In this document: positions 8,544 through 18,793 of the stretch, piece by piece
Position numbering within the stretch: the first letter of the stretch is position 1
How the letters are laid out: each line of letters opens with the position of its first letter
NCBI GenBank assembly: GCA_014305285.1
Contig: JACRSG010000006.1
Coordinates: 36,476-100,475 of the forward strand
DNA from: Campylobacter jejuni
GTDB lineage: Bacteria > Campylobacterota > Campylobacteria > Campylobacterales > Campylobacteraceae
Reading direction: 5' to 3'
Length of the DNA: 64,000 nt
The notes under the pieces: model-generated
Seen by the model: the letters and a program-made list of their open reading frames with translations, nothing else
Told to the model about the DNA's origin: nothing
Databases searched by the model: none
Made by a program: the position numbers and the translations under genes

Positions 8544-9024
8544 ACATAGTTTTGATATTTCAGCAGCTTTAGATAAACAAGAGTTAAAAAATGCTTTTGA
8601 ACAAGCTAAAAAAGAACTTGATAGTCGTTATGACTTAAAAGGAATTAAGTGTGAGATTGATTTAAGTGAAAAAGAGAGTATTTTTAAACTCAGTTCTTCT
8701 AGTGAAGGAAAGCTTGATGTTTTAAAAGATATAGTGATTTCTAAACTTATCAAAAGAGGGATTAATCCTAATGCTATTAAAGAGCTTTCTCGTGAAAGCG
8801 GAGCAATGTTTCGTTTAAATTTGAAAGCAAACGATGCTATCGATAGCGAAAATGCTAAAAAAATCAATAAAGCTATCAAAGATAGTAAGCTTAAAGTTAA
8901 TTCTTTGATTCGTGGTGAAGAAATTCGTGTTGTAGCAAAACAAATCGATGATTTGCAAGCTGTAATGAAGCTTGTAAAAGAGCTTAATTTAGAGTTAAAT
9001 ATCAGTTTTAAAAATCTTAAATAG
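8533..9024 (+). CDS. YajQ family nucleotide-binding protein (UPF0234)
   Basis: 163-residue protein of the YajQ/UPF0234 family, made of two ferredoxin-like folds. It starts with the family signature [21 protein letters not shown], followed by [12 protein letters not shown] and the ending [16 protein letters not shown]. Family members bind nucleotides, and some bind cyclic di-GMP. The ATG lies inside the preceding dehydrogenase gene (11-bp overlap). Length is typical. Confidence 0.9.
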   Translation: MASEHSFDISAALDKQELKNAFEQAKKELDSRYDLKGIKCEIDLSEKESIFKLSSSSEGKLDVLKDIVISKLIKRGINPNAIKELSRESGAMFRLNLKANDAIDSENAKKINKAIKDSKLKVNSLIRGEEIRVVAKQIDDLQAVMKLVKELNLELNISFKNLK

Positions 9025-9032
9025 GGTCAAAT

Positions 9033-9503
9033 TTGAAACACTGCTTAACTCTATGTTTTATTTTTTTTCTTTGTGCTTGTAGTGTGAAAAATCAAAATTT
9101 TTCAAGTCAAAGTTTGATGGTTTTGATTGCTTCTCCTATGATAAAAATCAATGATGCAGCTTTTTTAAAAAAAGAAAATAATGCTTTAAATTTAGAAGTT
9201 TATAAACTAGGTCAAGCTTTTTTTGAACTCAAAATCAAAGATAAAATTTGCATCAATGCAGTGTGTTATGATAAAAAAGTGTTTAATCAAAAATTTTTCA
9301 AAAATGTATATTATGAAGATATTTTAAGTGATATTTTAAAGGCAAATGCTTTATGGCAGGGTAAAAATTTAGAAAAAACTGATTGTGGTTTTGAGCAAAA
9401 TTTAAAAGCAAAAAATTATGAAATTTTTTATCAAGTTTGTGATAATAAAGTAAGTTTTTTTGATAAAATTTCACGTACAAAAATTATCTTAATGCATATT
9501 TAA
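9033..9503 (+). CDS. Small putative lipoprotein (Cj0375 type)
   Basis: Hypothetical exported protein, 156 residues. The TTG at 9033 is chosen because AGGG lies 9 bases upstream and the reading gives a lipoprotein signal, MKHCLTLCFIFFLCAC, with lipid-modified Cys near residue 16. The mature part has four further Cys (CINAVCYDKK, KTDCGFEQ, YQVCDNK), which could form disulfides. No known domain is recognised. It starts 8 bp after yajQ and precedes another exported protein and an AAA ATPase. Confidence 0.75.
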   Translation: MKHCLTLCFIFFLCACSVKNQNFSSQSLMVLIASPMIKINDAAFLKKENNALNLEVYKLGQAFFELKIKDKICINAVCYDKKVFNQKFFKNVYYEDILSDILKANALWQGKNLEKTDCGFEQNLKAKNYEIFYQVCDNKVSFFDKISRTKIILMHI

Positions 9504-9519
9504 AACTGAAGGATGAAGT

Positions 9520-10344
9520 TTGAAATTTTTTTTGCTGATATTTTGCTTTGTCAATCTAACTTTAGCACAAGTTTATAAAGGTGAATTGTATTTTTATCAT
9601 TTGCAGGATAAAGAAATTTTTGCCATAGTTTATGATAATGCACCTATGACTCCACTTTTTGATAGGGATAAAAATCAAACAAGTTCTAGTTTTTTAATTG
9701 TTGATGATATAAATGGAAATTTAGAGATCTCACTCGTTAAGATAAATGATTTTTGGCAGGATGAGTGTAAAAAATATAAAATCAATTCTTCTAAAATGCT
9801 TACATACGATAACAAAAATTTTCAAGGAGAAAATTTAGGAACAACTACTTTGGAACTTATTGAAACACAAGATGGTATTCGTATAAAGCATAGTCTTGAT
9901 TTTATAGGTTTTAATGATGATTTTAAAGAATTTCATCCTGTTCACAAGGGTGTATTTAGCTTTGAGCAAATTCGTCAAAAGCCTATTTTTTTACAAGATG
10001 GAAGAATTAGTTTTGAAGAATGGTATTATTTTTATGAAGATGGTATGAGTCGTGCTATTTTAGAGTTAAATAATTTTGTTTATGATATTAATCATCGCGT
10101 GTTTGTAAAATTAAATGATTTGTATAATATTAAAAATCGAAAATTTCAAAATCTCTTACATGAAAAGCTTAAAAATACATGTGATGAATGTTTTGAAGAT
10201 CTGCAGAATTTACAATTTAATAATAATTTCTTGCTTAATAATGGAAAATTAAAAATTTGTTATCTGCCTTTTGAAAGTCATTTTTTAGATGAAAATATTT
10301 GCGTAGAATTTAACCAAGATGAGCTTAAGGAATTTAAAAAATAA
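9520..10344 (+). CDS. Putative periplasmic protein (Cj0376 type)
   Basis: Hypothetical 274-residue protein. The start is the TTG at 9520, supported by AAGGATGA seven bases upstream and by the resulting signal peptide MKFFLLIFCFVNLTLAQ (cleavage probably after LTLA). The mature part is beta-rich and aromatic. It has two Cys pairs near the C-terminus (CDECFEDL and KLKICYLPF/ENICVEF). I recognise no family. Its stop overlaps the start of the AAA ATPase gene by one base, so the lipoprotein, this protein and the ATPase are probably one expression unit. Confidence 0.75.
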   Translation: MKFFLLIFCFVNLTLAQVYKGELYFYHLQDKEIFAIVYDNAPMTPLFDRDKNQTSSSFLIVDDINGNLEISLVKINDFWQDECKKYKINSSKMLTYDNKNFQGENLGTTTLELIETQDGIRIKHSLDFIGFNDDFKEFHPVHKGVFSFEQIRQKPIFLQDGRISFEEWYYFYEDGMSRAILELNNFVYDINHRVFVKLNDLYNIKNRKFQNLLHEKLKNTCDECFEDLQNLQFNNNFLLNNGKLKICYLPFESHFLDENICVEFNQDELKEFKK

Positions 10345-12056
10345 TGGAAAAATTAAAAAATTTTTTAAGTTTGAAAAATATAGAAGATACTCAAATTTAT
10401 AAAGAGCTTAAGTGTGCTAAAAATGAAGCTTTGATTCTTAGAGAGCTTTGTAGAAATTATGTCGTTTCTATTTCTTCTGTCAATGCTTTTATTTTATTAT
10501 CGACAATTTTTGGAAATGATAAGTATATTTATCTAGATGTTTTAGAGGATTTAAAAAAACTTATCGAAAGAGGTTTTGTAAATCAAAATTCGAGTTTTTT
10601 TAAAAGTTTAGAAAATAATAAAACTCAAACATTAACTCTTGCTTTATTACAAAGTGATCTTAGTCTTAGTGAATATTTTTTAGAATTTTTAGAAGCAAAA
10701 CCTCGTTTAAGTTTTGAGAAACAAGAGGCTTATGCAGATTATTTAGAATATTTAAAAGATGAATTTGTGCGTATTCAATTATATGAAAGATTAAGTTTTA
10801 TACAAAAAAGTGCTTATAATAGTGAAATAAAAAATCAAATTAAACTTTATGAAAAACATATCAAAGAAAGATTAAAAAAAAGTAAATTTTATAATGTATT
10901 GGCTGATATTTTTAAAGAATATAATCTTGAGCATAAAGAACAAATTATTTTTTTAGCACTTTTAAAAGAAGAATATGCCTTAAGTAATGAAAGTTTGATT
11001 TCTAGGGAAATGAATTCTTTACTTTCTTTAATTAGTGAAAATGATTTAGAAAGACATAAAAATAAAAAATTATTACAAGAAAATGCTCCTCTTTTAAACT
11101 TAATTGAATATGATGAATATTTAAATGCTTTTGGAGATATTTCTAAAAGTTTTTTTATTATTGATGAAATTTTACAAAGGATCATAAATTTTGAACCAAA
11201 ACAAAGCAAAAAAATCAAAATCGAAAGTGTTTTAAAAGATCAAGATATTTTTGAGCTTATAGTACCAAGCACTGACATCAATGATATTATTATGCCCGAA
11301 AATACAAAAGAGCTTTTAGAAAATATTTTAAAACAACAAGATAAAAAAGTCCTAGAAAGACTCCATTCTTGGGGCATAAAGAGCAATAAAAATATAGAAG
11401 CTAAAATTATTTTTTACGGCCCTGCTGGCACTGGAAAAACTATGTCAGCTTTAGCTATGGCTAAATCAATGAAAAAATCTGTTCTTAGTTTTGACTGTTC
11501 TAAAATTTTGAGCAAATGGGTTGGAGAGAGTGAGCAAAATGTAAGAAAAATTTTTGATACTTATAAAAATATCGTACAAGCTTGTAAACAAAGTCCTATT
11601 TTACTTCTCAATGAAGCCGATCAGTTTTTAAGTACGCGTGTAGATGGAAGTAGTGGTAGTGATAAAATGCATAATCAAATGCAAAATATATTTTTAGAGC
11701 AAATTGAGCGTTTTAGCGGGGTGATTATCGCTACAACAAATTTTTTAGAAAGCTTAGATAGTGCATTTTCAAGAAGATTTGATTATAAGATAGAATTTAA
11801 AAAACCTGATTTTAAAGATAGACTTAAAATTTGGGAAAAATTTCTACCTAAAAAAGCATTATTTGAAAAAGATTTTGATATAAAGATTTTATCAAATTAT
11901 GAATTAAGCGGAGCGCAAATTTTAATGGTGGTGAAAAATACAGCTTTGAAAGTAGCTGTATCTCAAGATGGGGTTTTTAAAATGCAAGATTTTATAGAAA
12001 GTATACAAAAAGAATTAAATTCAAGTTTTGATAAAAGTAAGATTGTTGGATTTTAA
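10344..12056 (+). CDS. AAA family ATPase with long N-terminal helical region
   Basis: 570 residues. The first about 310 are helical, Lys/Glu/Leu-rich and without a recognised domain. A single AAA module follows: Walker A GPAGTGKT about residues 358-366, Walker B LLLNEAD about 419-425 (Asn where most AAA proteins have Asp, with the catalytic Glu kept), sensor-1 IIATTNF and arginine-finger region SAFSRRFD. The best analogy is the FtsH/spastin-like AAA group used to remodel or extract proteins. Its fusion in an operon to two exported proteins with unknown roles is suggestive, but no substrate can be named. Confidence 0.85.
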   Translation: MEKLKNFLSLKNIEDTQIYKELKCAKNEALILRELCRNYVVSISSVNAFILLSTIFGNDKYIYLDVLEDLKKLIERGFVNQNSSFFKSLENNKTQTLTLALLQSDLSLSEYFLEFLEAKPRLSFEKQEAYADYLEYLKDEFVRIQLYERLSFIQKSAYNSEIKNQIKLYEKHIKERLKKSKFYNVLADIFKEYNLEHKEQIIFLALLKEEYALSNESLISREMNSLLSLISENDLERHKNKKLLQENAPLLNLIEYDEYLNAFGDISKSFFIIDEILQRIINFEPKQSKKIKIESVLKDQDIFELIVPSTDINDIIMPENTKELLENILKQQDKKVLERLHSWGIKSNKNIEAKIIFYGPAGTGKTMSALAMAKSMKKSVLSFDCSKILSKWVGESEQNVRKIFDTYKNIVQACKQSPILLLNEADQFLSTRVDGSSGSDKMHNQMQNIFLEQIERFSGVIIATTNFLESLDSAFSRRFDYKIEFKKPDFKDRLKIWEKFLPKKALFEKDFDIKILSNYELSGAQILMVVKNTALKVAVSQDGVFKMQDFIESIQKELNSSFDKSKIVGF

Positions 12057-12070
12057 CTTTTTTAATGTTT

Positions 12071-12598
12071 TTATATAGCGTAGCGAAATATAAAATAAAA
12101 CAAAGCTACAATTAAAGCACTCCATTCCCAAAACATAGGAACTTTTGGAGTTAAAAAATAATGATAACTTGCCAAAACTAAGCATAAATATCCTAATTTT
12201 CTGATTTTATTAAGTTTTTTAAAGATTTTAAAAGAACTTAAAAGCATTAAAAATATAATTAAAAATGCGATAAATCCACTTGCTTCTAATAAACGATGCG
12301 AAATATCATCAAAAAGCCTTAAAATTTGAGCATTTTTATCAAAAATAAAATAATTTAAAAAGTGTAAAATCGCCCAAAAAGCTGCAAAAATACCTAAAAT
12401 TTTAGGATAATTTTTCGTTTTTTTAAATTTAAGCAAAGAAAATAAAAGACTTAAATTTAAAAAGATCAAAGTAAATATTCCGGTATAAATATAGGCTTCT
12501 TTTACAAAATTAAAAGCTTTTGTAATCTGATAAAAGCCATAGATTAAACTTACGATAAAGCTAAAATAAGCAAGAAATTTAAAGTATTTTGTCTGCAT
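12071..12598 (-). CDS. msrQ: Heme-binding membrane subunit of methionine sulfoxide reductase MsrPQ
   Basis: 175-residue ferric-reductase-like membrane protein with five or six hydrophobic helices. His residues in helices (FWAILHFLNYF, DDISHRLLEASGF and ASYHYFL) fit b-type heme ligation. MsrQ passes electrons from the respiratory chain to the periplasmic molybdoenzyme MsrP. It shares one base with msrP, directly downstream in the same operon, as in other proteobacteria. It converges on the AAA ATPase gene with only 14 bp between and no evident terminator. Confidence 0.9.
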   Translation of the reverse strand: MQTKYFKFLAYFSFIVSLIYGFYQITKAFNFVKEAYIYTGIFTLIFLNLSLLFSLLKFKKTKNYPKILGIFAAFWAILHFLNYFIFDKNAQILRLFDDISHRLLEASGFIAFLIIFLMLLSSFKIFKKLNKIRKLGYLCLVLASYHYFLTPKVPMFWEWSALIVALFYFIFRYAI

Positions 12599-13491
12599 TA
12601 AAAATTCACTTTCAAGTCCATATTTTTATATAAACTTGCCACTTCTTTTTCATAACCATTAAACATTAAAGTGGGTTTGGTAAAGAAGTCTCCTAAAGCT
12701 CTTTCGTTAGCTTGAGACCATCTAGGATGAGAAACATTAGGATTGACATTAGCATAAAAACCATATTCATTTGGAGCATAATTTTCCCAAGTGGATTTAG
12801 GTTGTTCTTTGGTAAATTCTATTTTAACTATGGATTTAATACTTTTAAAGCCATATTTCCAAGGAACAACAAGGCGAATTGGAGCACCATTTTGAGATTT
12901 TAAAGCTTTTTTATACATTCCTACTGCAAGCAAGGTAAGAGGATGTATAGCTTCATCCATGCGAAGTCCTTCTACATAGGGATAGTCTATAGTTGGAAAT
13001 AAAGTGTCTTGATCAGGAAATTGACTCTTATCTAAAAGAGTGGTAAATTTAACAAATTTTGCTTTGCTTGTAGGTTTTGCCACTTCAATCAAACGACGCA
13101 ATTCAAAGCCTACCCAAGGTACCACCATAGACCAGGTTTCAACACAGCGAAAACGATAAATTCTTTCTTCTAGGGGAAATTTTAAGATATCTTCCATGCT
13201 TAAAGTCAAAGGTTTTTCTATTTCTCCACTGATATCTATTTTCCAATTTTGAGTATTGAAATTTTGTGCTAATGATACAGCCCTTTTTTTATCTGTTGAA
13301 AATTCATAAAAATTAACATAATTTGTAGCTAGTTCTTCATCGCTGATTTCAAGTTTATTTGGATTAGTATCGCTTGTGAAATTTAAAGCAGAAAGTTTAG
13401 AAGTAAGCACGCTTGAACTTATCAAAGCACCTGCTCCAAGTTTTAAAAAAACTCTTCTTTTTTTATATAAATTCTCAGAAGTTATAATCAT
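12598..13491 (-). CDS. msrP: Periplasmic molybdopterin methionine sulfoxide reductase catalytic subunit
   Basis: Repairs oxidised methionine residues in periplasmic proteins. The 297 residues carry a twin-arginine signal (KRRVFLKLGAGALI, Arg 12-13) for Tat export of a folded Mo-cofactor protein. The sulfite-oxidase-type domain is evident: FRCVETWSMVVPWVG supplies the molybdenum-ligating Cys (about residue 116), and GAPIRLVVPWKYGFKSIKSI is the family core. The C-terminus is normal for YedY/MsrP. It is the upstream gene of msrPQ. Confidence 0.93.
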   Translation of the reverse strand: MIITSENLYKKRRVFLKLGAGALISSSVLTSKLSALNFTSDTNPNKLEISDEELATNYVNFYEFSTDKKRAVSLAQNFNTQNWKIDISGEIEKPLTLSMEDILKFPLEERIYRFRCVETWSMVVPWVGFELRRLIEVAKPTSKAKFVKFTTLLDKSQFPDQDTLFPTIDYPYVEGLRMDEAIHPLTLLAVGMYKKALKSQNGAPIRLVVPWKYGFKSIKSIVKIEFTKEQPKSTWENYAPNEYGFYANVNPNVSHPRWSQANERALGDFFTKPTLMFNGYEKEVASLYKNMDLKVNF

Positions 13492-13545
13492 TATTTTTCC
13501 TTATTAAAAATTTTTATTATTAAAATATAACAAGGATAATGATTA

Positions 13546-14226
13546 TTAAATTTCTTGTAGAATTTTTTCGCAAATTTTTCTGGGGTTATTATCTTTATAA
13601 ATAGGGCGTCCAACTACTATAAAATCGCTTAAATTTTCTCTAGCCATTGTTAAATTAGCGACACGTTTTTGATCATCATTTTTTTCTCCAAAAGGACGAA
13701 TTCCTGGAGTGAGAGTTAGGAAGTTTCTTTGAGTGTGTTCTTTGATGATTCTACTTTCAAAAACAGAGCATACCATACCATCAAGTCCATTTTCGTAGGA
13801 TATTTTTGAAAAATTAACTACAGCTTCTTCGATTTTTTGTCTATAAATACTAAAGAAATTTTCTTCATCAAAACTTGTAAGAGCAGAAACTGCTAAAACT
13901 AAAGGTCTTTTTGAAAATTTGTTAAGTCGCGTCATAACTTCTTGCATAGCTATTTTTCCAGCACTTGCGTGGATATTGATCATATCAACACCAAGTTTTG
14001 ATATTTCTTCGCAGGCATCTGCCATAGTGTTGGGAATATCATGAATTTTAAGATCAAGAAATATTTTAAAATCATCAACTTTTTTAAGTTCTTCTATGAA
14101 TTTAAAGCCATCTCTTAAATATGCTCTTAAACCTATTTTTAACCATATGTCTAAATTTCTTAATTCTTTGGCAAGTTTTAAGCATTTTTCTTTTGTAGAA
14201 AGATCAAGTGCGACACAAAGCTTCAT
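13546..14226 (-). CDS. pyrF: Orotidine-5'-phosphate decarboxylase
   Basis: Final step of UMP synthesis. The 226-residue TIM barrel has the start KLCVALDLS, the catalytic Lys/Asp signature [12 protein letters not shown] (about residues 57-68) and the phosphate-binding end TPGIRPFG ... VVGRPIYK. It is the last gene of a minus-strand chain with kdsA, ribH and nusB; nusB overlaps it by 4 bp (ATGA). Length is normal for the bacterial type I enzyme. Confidence 0.96.
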   Translation of the reverse strand: MKLCVALDLSTKEKCLKLAKELRNLDIWLKIGLRAYLRDGFKFIEELKKVDDFKIFLDLKIHDIPNTMADACEEISKLGVDMINIHASAGKIAMQEVMTRLNKFSKRPLVLAVSALTSFDEENFFSIYRQKIEEAVVNFSKISYENGLDGMVCSVFESRIIKEHTQRNFLTLTPGIRPFGEKNDDQKRVANLTMARENLSDFIVVGRPIYKDNNPRKICEKILQEI

Positions 14227-14621
14227 TTTTTAGTCTTTACCAAGGCATCTAAAACCCCATTTATAAATTTTGGAGAATTATCATTGGCAAGTTCTTTAGC
14301 AAGTTCTATAGCCTCATTGATGACAATGGCACTAGGAGTATCGGTAAAAAGCAACTCATAAGCTCCAAGTCTTAGTATAGCTCTTTCTACATGTCCTAAA
14401 GCTGTAATTTGATTATCATTTAGAAATGAATTTAAGGTTTCATCAATATTGCTTAAATTATCTAAAATTCCATGATATAAATTTAAGGTAAAATTTTTTT
14501 GTTCATTGCGTATTTTTTTTTCATCTAAAATTTCATCTACGAAAGCATTGTTTTGAGAATTTAATTCAAAAGCATAAAGTAAGGAGATGACACTTTGGCG
14601 AACTTGATGACGCGTTGCCAT
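14223..14621 (-). CDS. nusB: Transcription antitermination factor NusB
   Basis: All-helical RNA-binding factor of 132 residues, part of the rRNA antitermination complex. Typical motifs are the start [29 protein letters not shown] and the ending [27 protein letters not shown]. It overlaps pyrF by 4 bp and shares a single base with the ribH end. The ribH-nusB pairing is widespread in bacteria. Confidence 0.96.
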   Translation of the reverse strand: MATRHQVRQSVISLLYAFELNSQNNAFVDEILDEKKIRNEQKNFTLNLYHGILDNLSNIDETLNSFLNDNQITALGHVERAILRLGAYELLFTDTPSAIVINEAIELAKELANDNSPKFINGVLDALVKTKK

Positions 14622-15085
14622 TAAAGCTCCTTGCTTAAATTTAACATCTCAATTACAGTTGTCATAGCTTCAAAGCCTTTGTTACCTGCTTTGCTTCCGG
14701 ATCTTTCTATGGCTTGTTCTATTGTGTCTGTAGTTAAAACACCAAAGCTTACAGGGATATTGTGATTTAAGCTCACATTAGCTATACCTTTAGTAGTTTC
14801 TGCTGAAACATAGTCAAAATGTGGAGTTGAACCACGAATGACTGCACCTACACAACAAATTGCATCAAATTTTTTACTTTCTATAGCTTTTTTTAATGCA
14901 TATGGAAGTTCAAAAGCACCAGGAACAAGTATAAGACTTAGATTTTCCTCCTTGCCTCCGTGTCTTAAAAAAGCATCTTTTGCTCCTTCTACAAGGCGAT
15001 CTGTGATGATATGATTAAATCTTGCATTGATGATAGCAATTTTTGTATTTGAATCTAAATTCAATTTTCCTTCAATGATATTCAT
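14621..15085 (-). CDS. ribH: 6,7-dimethyl-8-ribityllumazine synthase
   Basis: Penultimate riboflavin synthesis enzyme, 154 residues. It has the N-terminal [13 protein letters not shown], substrate-binding [13 protein letters not shown], the phosphate site [14 protein letters not shown] with catalytic His, and [27 protein letters not shown]. It overlaps kdsA by 4 bp and abuts nusB. Length matches the icosahedral-capsid-forming family. Confidence 0.97.
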   Translation of the reverse strand: MNIIEGKLNLDSNTKIAIINARFNHIITDRLVEGAKDAFLRHGGKEENLSLILVPGAFELPYALKKAIESKKFDAICCVGAVIRGSTPHFDYVSAETTKGIANVSLNHNIPVSFGVLTTDTIEQAIERSGSKAGNKGFEAMTTVIEMLNLSKEL

Positions 15086-15897
15086 TTGTTTTCCTTTATG
15101 ATATTTTGTATTTCTAGTAATGTATTAACGCAATTTTTAAGGCATGTAAGATCAAGCATATTAGATCCATCGCATAAAGCTTCGCAAGGATTAATATGTG
15201 TTTCAAAGAAAAAGCCATCTACACCTACAGCTGCTGCTGCTCTTGCTAAAGGTTCTACAAATTCACTTTTTCCTCCACTACTTCCCCCTGCAGCTCCTGG
15301 CATTTGTACGCTATGAGTGGCATCAAAAATTACTGGAGCAAATTCACGCATGATCACTAAAGAACGCATATCTACTACTAAATTTCCATAGCCAAAGCTA
15401 GCTCCTCTTTCGGCCACAAAAACACCATTTTTTTGAGCAGCTTCATAGCCTTCATCTTCTATACCACGGGTTTGTAGAACTTTTTTAACGCTGTATTTGA
15501 TATCGCTTGGGTTTAAAAATTGTCCTTTTTTGATATTAACTTTTGCCTTAGTTTTTGCTGCAGCTACAAGTAAATCGGTTTGACGACATAAAAAAGCAGG
15601 AATTTGCAAGACATTAGCTACTTCACTTACAGGGTTTGCTTGATTGCTTTCGTGTATATCGGTTAAGATTTTCATACCAAATTCATCTTTTACGCTTTGT
15701 AAAATTTTTAATCCTTCTTCAAGACCAGGACCTCGAAAAGAATTAATACTTGTGCGATTGGCCTTATCAAAACTTGATTTGAAATAAAATTCTATATTTG
15801 GATTTTCATTAAAATTTTTTAACTGTTCAGCAACTTTAAAAATCAAATCTTTGCTTTCTATCACGCAAGGACCAGCAATGAGTATCATTTTTTTCAT
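15082..15897 (-). CDS. kdsA: 3-deoxy-8-phosphooctulonate synthase (KDO-8-P synthase)
   Basis: Condenses arabinose-5-phosphate with phosphoenolpyruvate to make KDO-8-P for lipooligosaccharide. The 271-residue barrel has IAGPCVIES at the N-terminus, [19 protein letters not shown], the IKKGQFLNP loop and [19 protein letters not shown]. The Asn in FKSSFDKAN and the metal-site Cys in IAGPC can be seen; the Cys is typical of the metal-dependent class. It overlaps the EamA permease gene upstream and ribH downstream by 4 bp each. Confidence 0.96.
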   Translation of the reverse strand: MKKMILIAGPCVIESKDLIFKVAEQLKNFNENPNIEFYFKSSFDKANRTSINSFRGPGLEEGLKILQSVKDEFGMKILTDIHESNQANPVSEVANVLQIPAFLCRQTDLLVAAAKTKAKVNIKKGQFLNPSDIKYSVKKVLQTRGIEDEGYEAAQKNGVFVAERGASFGYGNLVVDMRSLVIMREFAPVIFDATHSVQMPGAAGGSSGGKSEFVEPLARAAAAVGVDGFFFETHINPCEALCDGSNMLDLTCLKNCVNTLLEIQNIIKENK

Positions 15898-16826
15898 TTT
15901 TTTCCTTTGTTCTTAACTAAAATTAATCCACCAAAAATAATGCCTATTATACCTAAAAAAACCATAGTACTTGGTAAATTATCTCCCAAAATTATCCCAA
16001 CTATCATACTAAATACTACATCAAGATAACTAACTCCGGCAACCACTCCTGCTTGTTTAGCGATACCATAAGCTTTAGTGACATGAATTTGATAAATGGT
16101 GCCTAAAGTTCCCATAATGGCAATGATAAGCCAAGCTGCAAGACTTGGCATCACAAAAGGCGCTAGAATGAAATCTAAATGTAAAGAATCAAGATGCTGT
16201 GGTTCAAAAAATTCAGCACTGATCATAGAAATTAAAGGCATTAAGGTTCCTAAAAGGATAAAAGAAAAGGCAATTTGTTCTGTAGTGTAAGATTTTCTAA
16301 GTTCTCTTACACTTGTAAGAGCTAAAGCGGCTAAAAATCCACTCGTGATACCTATAACTGAATTTTTTAAATCAAAGCCTGAATGATTTAAATTATGAGC
16401 CCAAGGCTGAGCGATTAAAAGTACTCCACCAAATGCTATTAAAATTCCTATCCAGCCTTTGATACCAATATTTTCTTTAAAAACAACAAAAGCTATTAAA
16501 GTAATAAAAATAGGAGCAGTTTTTTGAAAAGCAAAAGCTCCGCCTAGTGTAATATTTGAAACATTATAGAAAAACATATATAGTGAAAGCGTGCCTACTA
16601 CTCCACGAAATACCAAGAGCCAAAAATGTCCCCCTTCTTTATGTGCCTTAGAACGCTTTAAAAGATAGACTATGAAAAAAATTCCTATGATATTTCTAAA
16701 AAACATAATTTCTATAGAACTCATTTCCTTGCTAAGAATTTTTGCACAAGCTCCCATAAGTGCAAAATCCAAACATGCTAAAATCATGAAATAAATTCCT
16801 AAATTATGCTTGATTACTTTTAGCAT
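15894..16826 (-). CDS. EamA/DMT-superfamily membrane transporter
   Basis: 310-residue integral membrane protein with about ten hydrophobic helices in two EamA repeats. Family-type motifs are [34 protein letters not shown] and [19 protein letters not shown]. Members export small metabolites or amino acids; the substrate cannot be inferred here. It is the first gene of the chain leading to kdsA-ribH-nusB-pyrF and is divergent from der across a 100-bp region that contains a perfect 14-bp palindrome. Confidence 0.85.
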   Translation of the reverse strand: MLKVIKHNLGIYFMILACLDFALMGACAKILSKEMSSIEIMFFRNIIGIFFIVYLLKRSKAHKEGGHFWLLVFRGVVGTLSLYMFFYNVSNITLGGAFAFQKTAPIFITLIAFVVFKENIGIKGWIGILIAFGGVLLIAQPWAHNLNHSGFDLKNSVIGITSGFLAALALTSVRELRKSYTTEQIAFSFILLGTLMPLISMISAEFFEPQHLDSLHLDFILAPFVMPSLAAWLIIAIMGTLGTIYQIHVTKAYGIAKQAGVVAGVSYLDVVFSMIVGIILGDNLPSTMVFLGIIGIIFGGLILVKNKGKK

Positions 16827-16869
16827 TTTTTTCCTTGACTAAAATCTGGGTTAATTCTAGTCTTTTTTT

Positions 16870-16883
16870 GCTTAATATTAAGC
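16870..16883. repeat. 14-bp perfect palindrome between the divergent EamA and der genes
   Basis: GCTTAATATTAAGC, perfectly symmetric, in the 100-bp divergent intergenic region. It is close to the der -10 box (10 bp upstream) and could be a regulator site, or chance in AT-rich DNA. No T-tract follows in the needed direction, so it is not an obvious terminator. Confidence 0.4.
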
Positions 16884-16892
16884 CAAATTTTA

Positions 16893-16898
16893 TATAAT
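16893..16898 (+). promoter_or_regulatory. Candidate -10 box for der
   Basis: TATAAT in the context TTTTATATAATTTT, 29 bp upstream of the der ATG. No -35 hexamer is visible. A second weaker TATAAT lies closer to the start (AAATATAATTTTC). Confidence 0.5.
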
Positions 16899-16926
16899 TT
16901 TAAAAATATAATTTTCTAGGAAAAAA

Positions 16927-18309
16927 ATGCAAAGCATCATACTTATAGGCAAGCCAAATGTTGGTAAATCAAGCCTTTTTAATAGAATGGCAAGACAAAG
17001 AATAGCTATCACAAGTGATATTTCAGGTACAACTAGAGATACAAATAAAACAGAAATTCATATTAATTCAAAAAAAGCCATGCTTATTGATAGTGGAGGG
17101 CTTGATGAAAGCGATGAACTTTTTAAAAATGTGAAAAAAAACACTTTAAAAGTAGCCAAAGAAAGCGATATCATACTTTATCTAGTTGATGGGAAATTAG
17201 CGCCTGATGATGAGGATAGACAATTTTTTTATTCTTTAAAAAAACTTGGAAAACCTATAGCTTTAGTGGTTAATAAAGTAGATAATAAAAAAGATGAAGA
17301 AAGGGCTTGGGAGTTTGCAAATTTTGGCGTAAAGGAAATCTTTAATCTTTCAGTAACCCATAATGTAGGCTTAGATGAACTTTATGAATGGCTTGAAAAA
17401 TTTTTACATGAAGAGTTTTTAATCCCTGATGAAGAAGAAAATTTAGAAGATTTTTTAGAGCATTATGAAGAAGGAAAAGAATTTCAGTTTAAAGAAGTGG
17501 ATCAAAATCATATAAGAGTGGGTATTGTAGGGCGTGTAAATGTTGGAAAATCAAGTCTTTTAAACGCTTTGGTTAAGCAAGAACGCAGCGTTGTAAGCCC
17601 TATAGCAGGAACTACTATAGATCCTGTTAATGAAAGTATAGTTTATAAAGATAAAGTGATAGAATTTGTCGATACTGCAGGCATTAGAAAAAGGGGTAAA
17701 ATTCAAGGACTAGAACGCTTTGCTCTAAATCGCACGGAAAGAATTTTATCTCATTCTCAAATAGCACTTTTAGTTTTAGATGCGCATGAAGGCTTTAACG
17801 AGCTTGATGAACGCATTGCTGGGCTTGTCGCTAAGCATTATTTAGGTGTGATTATTGTTTTAAATAAATGGGATAAAAGTGAGATGGATTTTGATAAAAC
17901 TGTAAAAGAATTGCGTCTTGATCGTTTTAAATTTCTAGCTTATGCACCTGTGATTAGCGTATCGGCTTTAAGCGGAAAAAGGGTATATGTTTTATTGGAT
18001 AAAATTTTGCAAATTTTTGAAAATTTCACTCAAAAAATCCAAACTTCTAGGCTTAACACCTTGATAGAAAATGCAACAAGAGCACATCCTTTGCCGCATG
18101 ATTATGGGAAATTGGTTAAAATTTATTATGCGGTACAATATGACTTAGCGCCACCAAAAATTGCCCTTATTATGAATCGTTCTAAGGCTTTGCATTTTAG
18201 CTACAAGCGTTATTTACAAAATCAAATCAGAAAAGAATTTAATTTCGAGGGTGTGCCTTTAGTGATTGCTTCGCGTAAAAAAGGCAGTCAAGAAAATGAT
18301 GAGAGTTAA
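16927..18309 (+). CDS. der: Ribosome biogenesis GTPase Der (EngA)
   Basis: Tandem-domain GTPase needed for 50S assembly, 460 residues. G-domain 1 has GKPNVGKSS at the N-terminus and NKVD. G-domain 2 has GRVNVGKSS (about residue 200), DTAG and NKWD. A C-terminal KH-like domain follows ([27 protein letters not shown]). The linker between the G domains is acidic ([18 protein letters not shown]). It heads the der-aroK-trpS-serS-pflB run, and aroK starts inside its 3' end. Confidence 0.97.
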   Translation: MQSIILIGKPNVGKSSLFNRMARQRIAITSDISGTTRDTNKTEIHINSKKAMLIDSGGLDESDELFKNVKKNTLKVAKESDIILYLVDGKLAPDDEDRQFFYSLKKLGKPIALVVNKVDNKKDEERAWEFANFGVKEIFNLSVTHNVGLDELYEWLEKFLHEEFLIPDEEENLEDFLEHYEEGKEFQFKEVDQNHIRVGIVGRVNVGKSSLLNALVKQERSVVSPIAGTTIDPVNESIVYKDKVIEFVDTAGIRKRGKIQGLERFALNRTERILSHSQIALLVLDAHEGFNELDERIAGLVAKHYLGVIIVLNKWDKSEMDFDKTVKELRLDRFKFLAYAPVISVSALSGKRVYVLLDKILQIFENFTQKIQTSRLNTLIENATRAHPLPHDYGKLVKIYYAVQYDLAPPKIALIMNRSKALHFSYKRYLQNQIRKEFNFEGVPLVIASRKKGSQENDES

Positions 18310-18793
18310 AAATATCGTTTTCATAGGATTTATGGGTTCTGGAAAAAGCACTTTAGCAAGAGCTTTAGCCAAGGATTTAGATCTTGTTTTTTTAGATAGT
18401 GATTTTTTAATAGAGCAAAAATTTAATCAAAAAATCAGTGAAATTTTTGCACAAAAAGGTGAGAATTTTTTTAGAGAACAAGAGCAAAAAATGGCTGATT
18501 TTTTTAGTTCTTGTGAGAAAGCTTGCATTGCTACGGGTGGGGGTTTTGTTAATGTTTTAAATTTAGAAAAAGCGGGTTTTTGTATTTACTTAAAAGCAAG
18601 TTTTGAATATTTAAAAAAGCGTTTAGATGAAAATGAAATTTCTAAAAGACCTTTGTTTTATGATGAAATTAAAGCAAAAAAATTATATAATGATCGTTTA
18701 AGCAAGTATGAACAAAAGGCAAATTTTGTTTTAGATATAGAAAATAAAAATATAGATGAGCTTTTAAGCAAGATTAAAAAGGTGATAAAATGA
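18296..18793 (+). CDS. aroK: Shikimate kinase
   Basis: Phosphorylates shikimate in aromatic amino acid synthesis. The P-loop GFMGSGKST is about residues 10-18, DSDFLIE binds metal/substrate, and FFREQE, the glycine motif TGGG and the lid SKRPLF are all present. The ATG at 18296 gives 165 residues beginning [11 protein letters not shown]; a possible start at 18266 would add an unlikely basic extension. It overlaps der by 14 bp and trpS by 4 bp. Confidence 0.95.
   Translation: MMRVKNIVFIGFMGSGKSTLARALAKDLDLVFLDSDFLIEQKFNQKISEIFAQKGENFFREQEQKMADFFSSCEKACIATGGGFVNVLNLEKAGFCIYLKASFEYLKKRLDENEISKRPLFYDEIKAKKLYNDRLSKYEQKANFVLDIENKNIDELLSKIKKVIK

Noticed and set aside
10889..11218. 109-codon frame antisense to the AAA ATPase
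   Set aside because: No start context, fully inside a well supported gene; Ser/Leu/Lys-rich composition is typical of antisense frames in AT-rich DNA.
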